Shown here one piece after another: positions 28,575 through 35,258 of a stretch of 64,000 nt of DNA. The position numbers and the translations under genes are program-made. The first letter of the stretch is position 1. Each line of letters opens with the position of its first letter. Origin of the DNA: Micromonospora sp. WMMD1102 (lineage in GTDB: Bacteria > Actinomycetota > Actinomycetes > Mycobacteriales > Micromonosporaceae); the NCBI RefSeq assembly GCF_029626265.1, contig NZ_JARUBN010000001.1, positions 8,125,001-8,189,000 of the forward strand, given 5' to 3'. The notes under the pieces were generated by a model that worked only from the letters and a program-made list of their open reading frames with translations, did not search any database and was not told where the DNA came from.

Positions 28575-28877
28575 GTAGCTACTTCCCCAGGTCTTCAGTA
28601 CATGAAGGACGTTCGAGGACGTAGGGTACGCCGATCCGTCGATGGGTGAGGTCAGGCGTCAGGCCGGACGCCCGGCACCGGGAGCCGATTGAGGAAAGCT
28701 GCCCGGTCACCGCCCGTTGCTAGAGGGCTGACGCGGCGTGGCTGTTTCGGTAGGGTCGGCGGCATCCGTGACGTCGGGAAGGACCCCAATGCCCCTTGTC
28801 GTCGTTCCAGTGGGCTTCAGCCGTGTAGCGCACCACTGGTATGCGCGGCCGACCGACCCGGAGCGCGGGCCGTCCGA
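28575..28877. other. Intergenic DNA with a possible small gene cut by the IS630 element
   Basis: 303 bases. TAGGGT near 28753 precedes a GTG frame whose product starts MTSGRTPMPLVVVPVGFS and includes VAHHWYARPTDPERG before the insertion point at 28878. The frame could continue on the far side of the element (after 30055) for some 15 codons. No family recognised and no ribosome site, so weak. Confidence 0.3.
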
Positions 28878-30055
28878 TACAGAGGTTGAAAGGCTGACGG
28901 TCGTCGGCGTGTCTGCGTGATCTGCGTCGATGGTTTCGGTAGGCCGGAGGCATGAGGTATCCGGCTGGTGGTGGCATGAACGCGGCAGCCCGGGTCCGGC
29001 GTGAGAAGGTCCGGATGCAGGCCGCGGCCATGTTCGAGGAGTCCAAACCGTCCACGCAGATCGCTGCTGAGCTGCGAGTTTCCCCAAAGTCGGTCCGTGA
29101 GTGGAGACGTCGCTGGGCTGCCGGCGGGACTGCGGCTCTGGCATCGTCGGGGCCGGGTGGTTCGGACTGCAAGCTCTCCGAAGAGCAGCTCGGTGAGCTT
29201 GCCGACCTGCTCGACCGGGGGCCGGTGGAGCAGGGCTGGCCCGACGCCCGGTGGACTCTGGCGCGGGTCGTCGAGGTGATCGAACGTCGTTTCGGCGTCT
29301 CCTACACGCTGCGCGGGGTGTCCTACCTGCTGCACCGCATCGGCTACCGCCAGCAGGTCCCGACCCGACGGGCGATCGAACGCGACCCCGAGGCGATCGC
29401 GACCTGGCACCGCAGGCGGTGGCCGTCGGTAAGAGGTTAGCCGCGGCCCGCGGCGCCTGGATCTGCTTCCAGGACGAGGCCGGCCAGGTGCTGCGCCCGC
29501 CGGTAGCCAAGACCTGGGCACGCCGCGGCCGCACACCCGTCGTGGAGATCTCCGGCAAGGGCTCCGGACGGGTGTCGATCGCCGGCCTGGTCTGCCTCAA
29601 GCCCGGCGAACGCGGCCGGCTGATGTGGCGCACGCGGCTGCACCGCGGCCGCAAAGGCGAACGCGGCAGCTTCAGCGAGGACGACTACATCGCCTTCCTC
29701 GGCCAGGCTCACCAGCGGTTACGTACACCGATCGTGCTGATCTGGGACAACCTCAACACCCACGTCAGCCGCCGCATGCACGCCCTGATCGCGGCCCGGC
29801 CGTGGCTGACCGTGATCCGGCTGCCGTCGTACGCACCCGATCTCAACCCGACCGAAGGAGTCTGGCGATGGATAAAACGCGGCCTGACCAACATCGCCGC
29901 CCACGGCGCCGACCACCTCGCCGACCTGGTCAAACACCGCCTACGCGCCTGCCAGCAACAGACCGATCTCCTCGCCGGCTTCTTCGCCAACACCGGCATG
30001 ACCCTCGACCCCGAACCACCGTGACAGCCCGAACCTCAGCCTTTCAACCTCTGTA
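28878..30055. mobile_element. IS630-family insertion sequence
   Basis: Perfect 20-bp terminal inverted repeats: TACAGAGGTTGAAAGGCTGA (28878-28897) and its complement at 30036-30055. Each end includes the TA that this family duplicates on insertion. Length of about 1.18 kb is normal. It lies between hsdM and the A1-B1-C1 operon. Confidence 0.93.
28952..30024 (+). pseudogene. IS630-family transposase, frameshifted
   Basis: First frame (28952-29440): helix-turn-helix STQIAAELRVSPKSVREWRRRW and the IS630 linker GVSYLLHRIGYRQQVPTRRAIERDPEA. Second frame (to 30024): the DDE domain with WICFQDEAG, LIWDNLNTH and LPSYAPDLNPTEGVW. The shift lies at 29430-29432 where GTAAGAGG is read and GTAAAGAGG is expected (SVKRLAAARG). 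No slippery heptamer is visible, so a simple deletion is more likely than programmed frameshifting, though IS630 members sometimes use the latter. Confidence 0.85.
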
Positions 30056-30121
30056 GCAGTCGCGTGCCCCCTGCCCGCCAACGTGGACCGATCGAGGTCG
30101 GGCGATCGTGATCGAGGCGCT

Positions 30122-30382
30122 GTGAGTGTCGGAGAGGCGAAGGCAAGGCTTCAGCAGGGCGTCGAGTCGGCCGGTGTAGCTAGAACGATCATCGAGGCCA
30201 TCGCAACCGATACCGGGGACGCCGCTCGGCTCGCTCAAACCACTCTGTACGACAGCGAGCACCCCGAGGCTACGAGAGCGTTGGCGTGTCTGAAGTCGGC
30301 TACCGATGAGTTGGATCTGGTCGTCCGGCGCATCGACATCAGTGTCGAGGCCGCCAACGAGTACCGGGAGACGCTTGGATGA
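30122..30382 (+). CDS. Protein A1 of a two-copy unknown module
   Basis: 86 residues, GTG with GAGG four bases before it. All-helical look: SVGEAKARLQQGVESAG, then EHPEATRALACLKSATDELD. Its stop overlaps the start of B1 (ATGA). The segment around HPEATRALACLK...DELDLVVRRID aligns with residues 52-119 of the fused protein at 32413 (AHPELRQARRCTEDALDLA), so A1 and the N-terminal part of that protein are homologous. No known function. Confidence 0.7.
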   Translation: MSVGEAKARLQQGVESAGVARTIIEAIATDTGDAARLAQTTLYDSEHPEATRALACLKSATDELDLVVRRIDISVEAANEYRETLG

Positions 30383-30996
30383 CCAGCGTCGGTGAGGTCG
30401 TCGCTCAACTGAAGGCAGTGGTTGAGCGCCTGGACCGCGCGGTTGTCGCTACTGGACGCGGCCAGGCCGAGACGGGACAGGCCCGCGACCTGTTCGCCGA
30501 GGTGGGGCAGGGCAGCGATCATCGGCTGATCCGGACGGCAGTGACGGCGAGCAGTGAGGCGGCAGCCAAGTCCGAAAAGGCGGCCCGTCTCCTGGCAGAG
30601 GCCGCCGGTCACCTAGCCGCCTACGCCAACGTGATCGCTCCCGGCTCGGCCATCTCAAAGGATCAGGCCACCGATGCGGGTCCCTCAGGCGAGCAGCTTG
30701 TCAGTGAGGCTGAGAAGGTTGAACGCGGCCTCCGTGGGTTCAGCAGGAGGATCGCGCAAAAGGCGGAGTCGGCTGGGGAGACGGGCAAGAAGCTGGTTGA
30801 CTTCCTGGCGGAGTCGAAACCGTCGGGCACCGCCTCGACCACCCAACCGTTGCCTCCGACGCCGAGGAATCCGACAACGGCAGGGACGCCGGGTGACGCG
30901 GCTGAAGCTCTGGTCGTGACGGCTGCTGCGGTGGTGGCGGTCGCCCTGAAGGCTGCAAGCTCGCGAAGGAAGAGGAAGGAACCAAAGCGTGACTGA
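30379..30996 (+). CDS. Protein B1 of the unknown module, likely tail-anchored
   Basis: 205 residues. The first 95 (MTSVGEVVAQLKAVVERLD to AAGHLAAYANVIAPGS) form a helical domain typical of an uncharacterised actinobacterial family (I recall DUF6244, not certain). A Pro/Thr linker follows and a hydrophobic Ala/Val stretch (about 173-192) with a basic tail SSRRKRKEPKRD, which could anchor it in the membrane. The front domain matches residues 123-208 of the fused protein at 32413. Overlaps C1 by 8 bases. Confidence 0.7.
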   Translation: MTSVGEVVAQLKAVVERLDRAVVATGRGQAETGQARDLFAEVGQGSDHRLIRTAVTASSEAAAKSEKAARLLAEAAGHLAAYANVIAPGSAISKDQATDAGPSGEQLVSEAEKVERGLRGFSRRIAQKAESAGETGKKLVDFLAESKPSGTASTTQPLPPTPRNPTTAGTPGDAAEALVVTAAAVVAVALKAASSRRKRKEPKRD

Positions 30997-31429
30997 CCGG
31001 ACGGCCTACCTTGAACTCATACGAGAGCTGGTCAACGGCGACGCGGAGGCATACCGCGAGCGCTGTGCGGAACTGGACGAGAAGGGCTGGGACGAGCTTG
31101 GAATCGTCGTGGGTGCTGCCTTCTTCCTCGCCGCACGCCAGCGCCGGGTGACCTTCCAAGACGAAGCAGCCATCATCCGGTACGTTGCAGAGACCCGTGC
31201 CGAGATGGCGGACACCAGCTTCGACCTTGATCCTGCGGTGGCTGAGAAGCTTTTCGCGGCGACGACAACGGGTGATACTGACGAGCTGGACAACGTTGAT
31301 CCCAACCTCATCATCGAGTCCGAGATGTTGCTGCTGTGGAAGCTGCTCAGGCCACTGTCGGCAGATGAGCTGTCGCGGTTCCTGGCTGAGGTCGACTCGC
31401 TCTCGGCGCAGTGGGCTGAAGGGGAGTAG
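30989..31429 (+). CDS. Protein C1 of the unknown module
   Basis: 146 residues, acidic and helical. YLELIRELVNGDAEAYRERC, LGIVVGAAFFLAARQRR, RAEMADTSFDLDP and EMLLLWKLLRPLSADELSRF are nearly repeated in C2 at 33510. Uncharacterised family (possibly DUF6245; name from memory). No catalytic motif seen. The hydrophobic VVGAAFFLA is short for a membrane span. Confidence 0.72.
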   Translation: MTDRTAYLELIRELVNGDAEAYRERCAELDEKGWDELGIVVGAAFFLAARQRRVTFQDEAAIIRYVAETRAEMADTSFDLDPAVAEKLFAATTTGDTDELDNVDPNLIIESEMLLLWKLLRPLSADELSRFLAEVDSLSAQWAEGE

Positions 31430-31489
31430 CTTCAACGGGCTCGTTTGTCGGCGCCGTTAGGCGTGCGTGGGATCGAGTAGCGGTTTGAT

Positions 31490-31723
31490 CTACGCCTGTG
31501 GCGGATTCTCTGCCACGTAGGTGCCCTTGCCCGGGTGGCTCTCGATGAAGCCGCGTTCGCGGAGGACGCGCAACGCCGCCTGCGCAGTCGAGAGGCCGAC
31601 CTTGTAGTGCTCGGCGAGCTGACTGTAGGTCGGCAGCTTGTCGCCAGGTGTCAGCTCACCGCTGCGGATCTGTTCGGTTATGCCGTTCACGATCCGCAGG
31701 TAGTCGGGCGTCCTGATGGTCAT
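31490..31723 (-). CDS. Short GntR-type regulator (DNA-binding domain only)
   Basis: 77 residues: the full GntR winged helix (IVNGITEQIRSGELTPGDKL, STAQAALRVLRERGFI, GKGTYVA) with no effector domain. Such truncated GntR proteins occur in actinobacterial integrative elements next to excision/transfer genes. Lies between the two module copies and could control both. Confidence 0.85.
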   Translation of the reverse strand: MTIRTPDYLRIVNGITEQIRSGELTPGDKLPTYSQLAEHYKVGLSTAQAALRVLRERGFIESHPGKGTYVAENPPQA

Positions 31724-31731
31724 GGTGGTAC

Positions 31732-31874
31732 TCCTCGCTCGGCACCACTAGTTGACCACGGCACGCAAGCCATGCACAACAAGGCCGACAACCTCATTGA
31801 CCTCATTGCCCTCATTGACTTCGTTGATATGCCCGAGTAGCGTGACTCGGCGTGCGGCACTCCTCGCTCGGCAA
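31732..31874. repeat. Repeats upstream of the short GntR gene
   Basis: In the gene-free 31724-32073 stretch, CCTCATTG(A/C) occurs three times in tandem (31792-31818) followed by a degenerate copy, and CTCCTCGCTCGGCA occurs at 31732-31745 and again at 31861-31874. The tandem unit lies upstream of the GntR gene and may be its operator. I see no gene here. Confidence 0.6.
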
Positions 31875-32073
31875 GCCAGGCGTTCCGCTCCCCCCGGGTG
31901 GCCCTGCCCGGGAACGTGCCGGGGTGGCTGTCGGCCACCGAGTAGTGACCCGAACCTGCTTTGTGGTTCGGGCTGCCCCGGCCCGACACGCGGATCTCTA
32001 GCGGAAGGAGATTCTGGCCCGTCCGCCGGCGGCGATGGTCACGCCTCCCGCAAGCTCCGCGCTGGTATTCGGG

Positions 32074-32277
32074 TTACTGCTCGTCGTCGCCCTCGCCGAC
32101 CAGCTCCGGGCGGTGTTTCGCGATCCACTTCTCGACGTCGGACGCGCGCCACACCTTGCCCTGTTGCAGTTCGGCGATCGGTGCCGGAAACGCCCGGTGG
32201 GACGTGATGGCGTAGACCCGTTGCCGGCTGATCCCACCCAGCCGCATCCGGATCTCGTGTGCGCCCATCAGTCGCAT
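32074..32277 (-). CDS. AlpA/excisionase-like helix-turn-helix protein
   Basis: 67 residues. The pattern GAHEIRMRLGGISRQRVYAI, FPAPIAELQQGKVWRASDVEKWI is that of AlpA/Xis-type MerR-like DNA-binding proteins used for excision or regulation of integrated elements. Divergent from the AB2-D-C2 operon, sharing a control region full of TTGAC boxes. Confidence 0.8.
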   Translation of the reverse strand: MRLMGAHEIRMRLGGISRQRVYAITSHRAFPAPIAELQQGKVWRASDVEKWIAKHRPELVGEGDDEQ

Positions 32278-32297
32278 GACCGTGACCGTAGGCGCCC

Positions 32298-32372
32298 GTC
32301 AAGAGGCGCAAGTCAACTTGTCAGACAGCAACATGCTGAACACTCTTGACTAGTACTGTAGTCACCAGTCAA
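32298..32372. promoter_or_regulatory. TTGAC-box cluster between AlpA-like gene and AB2 operon
   Basis: Five TTGAC/GTCAA motifs in 75 bases: GTCAA 32298-32302, AGTCAA 32311-32316, TTGACT 32346-32351 and AGTCAA 32367-32372 (the last two form an inverted pair 27 bp long), plus the CAAGT/ACTTG dyad at 32309-32320. They could be -35 boxes of divergent promoters or binding sites for the AlpA-like protein. Confidence 0.5.
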
Positions 32373-32412
32373 CGTAGGAAACATCGAATGAGCGGCCAAC
32401 GGAAGGGTTGCC

Positions 32413-33048
32413 ATGTTCAGCGCTGACCTGGAGTCGACCACCACCACACCGCCCCCGGAGGCGGCCACCACCGAGGACGCACCAGCCGAAACACCAGCCA
32501 CGACACCGGTCGCCGTGCCGGCCCAGGACGTGCCCGTGGACACGCCGGAGGCGAGTGCGGCGTGGGCGGCGGAGCAGGTCGCGGGCGAACTGCGGGACGC
32601 CTGCCTGACCGTCGCGGCGGCCGGCGCGCTGCTCGAACGGACCGGTGCCGGCTCGGCGCACCCGGAGCTGCGGCAGGCCCGCCGCTGCACCGAGGACGCG
32701 CTCGACCTGGCGCACCACGCGGAGCGGTTGGTCGGCAGCGGCATCCGCCGGGTGCACGAGCGCTTCGGTCGCGACGACGTGACGAGCATCGGGCAGGTCG
32801 CCGGCACCCTCAATATCTCGCAGACCCAGTTCGCCGAGGCGGCCGAGCGGATCGCCGGGCTGCCCGACCGGCTGCGCGGGGCCGGGCAGCGGCTCCGGGA
32901 CGCGGGCGACCCCGACTGTTCCACCGACACCGTGACCGAGCAGTGGTCGCAGGCCGCCGACCAGCTCGGCCTGATGACGGCCAGCCTGACCGAGGCGGCC
33001 GGCGCGCTTGCCTCGTACACCGATCGGTTGACCGGCGCGACCAGCTAG
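32413..33048 (+). CDS. Fused AB2 protein of the unknown module
   Basis: 211 residues, ATG with GGAAGGG five bases before. A Thr/Pro-rich unstructured head (1-50), an A-like helical part (about 52-119, with SAHPELRQARRCTEDALDLA) and a B-like part (about 123-208, from VTSIGQVAGTL to AAGALASYTDRLTG). The two homologous proteins are separate coupled genes at 30122 and 30379. It lacks the hydrophobic tail of B1. Hairpin at 33121-33150 follows. Confidence 0.75.
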   Translation: MFSADLESTTTTPPPEAATTEDAPAETPATTPVAVPAQDVPVDTPEASAAWAAEQVAGELRDACLTVAAAGALLERTGAGSAHPELRQARRCTEDALDLAHHAERLVGSGIRRVHERFGRDDVTSIGQVAGTLNISQTQFAEAAERIAGLPDRLRGAGQRLRDAGDPDCSTDTVTEQWSQAADQLGLMTASLTEAAGALASYTDRLTGATS

Positions 33049-33120
33049 AGCCTCTTCCGGGCGCCGTGAGGGCATGGCGGCCGGAAGCGGGAAAAGGGCC
33101 CGGGGCGGATGCCGGGCTCC

Positions 33121-33150
33121 GGTCGCCGGCTGTCCGGACAGCCGGCGACC
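33121..33150. terminator. Perfect 30-bp palindrome, probable terminator
   Basis: Both 15-base arms match exactly around the centre TCCGGA. 73 bp after the AB2 stop, no T-run. It may separate AB2 expression from the D-C2 genes. Confidence 0.65.
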
Positions 33151-33202
33151 GACCCCGTCCGCCTCGGCGCCGCCCGCCCGCCACCCCTCCCGGAGGACCG
33201 AC

Positions 33203-33250
33203 ATGCGACGACAGCCCAGCGCGCCGGCAGCGGGCCGGAGGCCACGATGA
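33203..33250 (+). CDS. 15-codon leader peptide coupled to the DivIVA-like gene
   Basis: ATG with GGAGG at 33192-33196; reads MRRQPSAPAAGRRPR and stops in ATGA overlap with the next start. Arg/Pro/Ala-rich. Could set translation of the downstream gene by re-initiation. Confidence 0.4.
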   Translation: MRRQPSAPAAGRRPR

Positions 33251-33513
33251 TCTATCGAGCCCGGCGGCGCATCGAGCCGCCCCAGGTCCGTGCCGCCACC
33301 TTCGGTGCGCGGTGGCGCGGCCTAGACCCCGAAGAGGTGTACGCCTACCTCGGCCGCCTCGCCGACGAACTGGAGTACCTGCGGCAGGCCGAGAACATGG
33401 CCCGCACCGAGGTGGAGCGCTTCCGGCAGGCGCTGCGGCAGTGGCAGACCCGGCACGCCCGCTGCTGGATCGTCGACCCGCACCGACACACGCCGAACCG
33501 GGGGCACTGGTGA
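33247..33513 (+). CDS. DivIVA-domain-like protein D
   Basis: 88 residues. TFGARWRGLDPEEVYAYLGR and ADELEYLRQAENMARTEVERF is the short DivIVA-type motif plus coiled coil found in cell-pole/septum proteins of actinobacteria. GGAGG upstream, overlaps C2 by 4 bases. It replaces nothing in the first module copy, where no D gene exists. Confidence 0.75.
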   Translation: MIYRARRRIEPPQVRAATFGARWRGLDPEEVYAYLGRLADELEYLRQAENMARTEVERFRQALRQWQTRHARCWIVDPHRHTPNRGHW

Positions 33514-33980
33514 ACGGAGCCGACCTCGACGCGCCCGCCCCGGCCAGCCGCTGGACCGGCTATCTCGAACTGATCCGGGAACTGGTCAGAGGCGACGCGG
33601 AGGCATACCGCAAGCGGTGCGCGCAACTGGACGAGACCGGCTGGGCGGACCTGGGGCTGGTGGTCGGCGCCGCGTTCTTCCTCGCCGTCCGGCTGCGTCC
33701 GCGTGCGTTCCCGGACCGGGTGGAAATCATCTGGTACGTCGCCGACGCCCGTGCCGAAATGGCCGACACAAGCTTCGACGTCGACCCGAGAACCGCCGAA
33801 CGGCTCATCGGGGCTGCCACCATCAGCGACGCCGACGACCTGGACGACCTCGACCCCGACGCCGTCATCGAGGCCGAGATGCTGCTGCTCTGGAAACTCC
33901 TCCGGCCACTCTCCGACGACGAGCTGTCCGGTTTCCTGGCCGAGGTCGACGTGCTCGCGACCCGGTGGGCAGCGGACTAG
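33510..33980 (+). CDS. Protein C2 of the unknown module
   Basis: 156 residues, GTG start in GTGA overlap. Close paralogue of C1 at 30989: YLELIRELVRGDAEAYRKRC, LVVGAAFFLAVRLRP, RAEMADTSFDVDP and EMLLLWKLLRPLSDDELSGF. About ten extra N-terminal residues. Higher GC at third positions than C1, suggesting the two copies arrived or diverged separately. Confidence 0.75.
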   Translation: MNGADLDAPAPASRWTGYLELIRELVRGDAEAYRKRCAQLDETGWADLGLVVGAAFFLAVRLRPRAFPDRVEIIWYVADARAEMADTSFDVDPRTAERLIGAATISDADDLDDLDPDAVIEAEMLLLWKLLRPLSDDELSGFLAEVDVLATRWAAD

Positions 33981-34042
33981 CAGTACCGAACCCGCGCAAC
34001 CCTTACCCAGAGCGCTGGAGTGCCTTGCGCCAAGCCGGTGCG

Positions 34043-34361
34043 ATGCGGTGCCGGGTAGATCCGGACGAACACGCGGACCACTGGCAGGGCGCGGTCAACT
34101 ACGTCAACGACACCGCAGAGCTGTCGGCTGTGTTGCGATCCTGGGAGGACCGGTTCGGTGCTCGGCTGATAGGGGTCGGATTCGCCGAGCTGTATCTGAG
34201 CGTGGCCGCCCTACCATCAGATCGTGCGGAGGCCACCCGGGTGGCGGCGGAGCACTTCGCGTTCTGCCCGGACAACGTCTGGCAAGCAGGGCGCGCACAC
34301 GCTCACCGCCTACGCCGAGCGGCTGATGAACGCCCCGATCTGGAGCTTCTGGTGGGACTGA
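34043..34361 (+). pseudogene. DUF4253 remnant, frameshifted
   Basis: Frame from ATG 34043 reads WEDRFGARLIGVGFAELYLS and AAEHFAFCPDNVWQ, the C-terminal region of DUF4253 proteins. After NVWQ the frame changes; reading from a shifted frame gives GAHTLTAYAERLMNAPIW and SFWWD then stop at 34359-34361, the expected family ending. About four extra bases near 34283 explain it. The N-terminal half is missing. Confidence 0.7.
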
Positions 34362-34365
34362 CACC

Positions 34366-34680
34366 TCATGCGATCTGGCGTAGGTCGTTGCCGTAGTCGA
34401 AGATGATCCGCATCCGTGCACCGAGCGCACGAGCGTAACGACTCAGCGTGGCAACCTCGTTGACGTCCAGGTCGCCGTTCTCGATCTGGCTGACACGACC
34501 GGGCGTCACGCCCATCAGTTCAGCAACCTGACGTTGGGTGAGGCCCAGCCGCTTGCGTTCCTCAGCCAGGTGGAAAGCGTTGCCCCACGCCTCGGTGCGG
34601 GCACGTTCCACGGCGAGCGCGTCGTCGTCACCATCGTGCAGCTCCGCGCGGACTTCCTCCCAATCGTGGAACTCGCTCAC
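34366..34680 (-). CDS. XRE-type antitoxin (HigA/RelB-like partner)
   Basis: 104 residues, GTG behind AGGAGGAATC. Helix-turn-helix GLTQRQVAELMGVTPGRVSQIENG is complete, with a short C-terminal domain. Overlaps the upstream toxin gene by 4 bases, the usual toxin-first arrangement of HigBA-like pairs. Should bind the shared promoter. Confidence 0.85.
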   Translation of the reverse strand: MSEFHDWEEVRAELHDGDDDALAVERARTEAWGNAFHLAEERKRLGLTQRQVAELMGVTPGRVSQIENGDLDVNEVATLSRYARALGARMRIIFDYGNDLRQIA

Positions 34681-35075
34681 GATTCCTCCTCCCTCCGTTT
34701 TCTCTCGGAAGCCAACCAGTTCTCGTACGCGATTTCCGCTATCGGGATCATCGCTTCGTACCATCGCGACCAGTTGCCGGCCTTGTTGCCACCAACCAGC
34801 AGCACCGCCTGGGACCAGGGGTCGACGACGAAGATGACCCGGATTGCGACGTCGCGGCCCGACCTCGGCCGCAACTCCTTCAGGTTGCCGATGTTCGAGT
34901 CCCGCAGCGTGTCGACAAGTGGGCGACCGAGCCCGGGCCCGACTTCGGCAAGCATGTCGATGACGACGTTGACAGACCGGTACGCGTCCGCGTCCGACTA
35001 GCGCAGGGTACGGAGCCACTCGCGGACGTCGGTTGTCACCTTGATCGTCCAACGGTGGGTCGGCTCGGGCGGCAC
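34677..35075 (-). pseudogene. RelE/HigB-family toxin with in-frame amber codon
   Basis: 132 codons from GTG 35075. The frame reads THRWTIKVTTDVREWLRTLR, then TAG at 34998-35000, then SDADAYRSVNVVIDMLAEVG and the family core GNLKELRPRSGRDVAIRVIF, LLVGGNKAGNWSRWY. Both halves are in the same frame, so a single base change (for example from GAG or CAG) stopped the toxin. A downstream ATG at 34955 could give a truncated protein lacking the first strand/helix. TATAGT (35082-35087) lies six bases before the GTG: leaderless promoter. Confidence 0.8.
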
Positions 35076-35258
35076 CAGCAAACTATAGCCCGATCTATAC
35101 CCGCTCGCGCTCAGGTGGGACGACAAATGTCTCGGCACGCCATGCCAGTGGGGTTGCGCGGTGGCCCCGGATGCCTGCCCCGACAACCGGGTGTCGTCAG
35201 TCGGAGCGGGACGGTACTGTGCACTCGCCTTGGCGCGCGAACGGGGAGGGCTGCTCGG

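Noticed and set aside
29430..29440. Programmed frameshift in the IS630 transposase
   Set aside because: No A-rich slippery heptamer or downstream pseudoknot visible; listed as a mutation instead, though not excluded.
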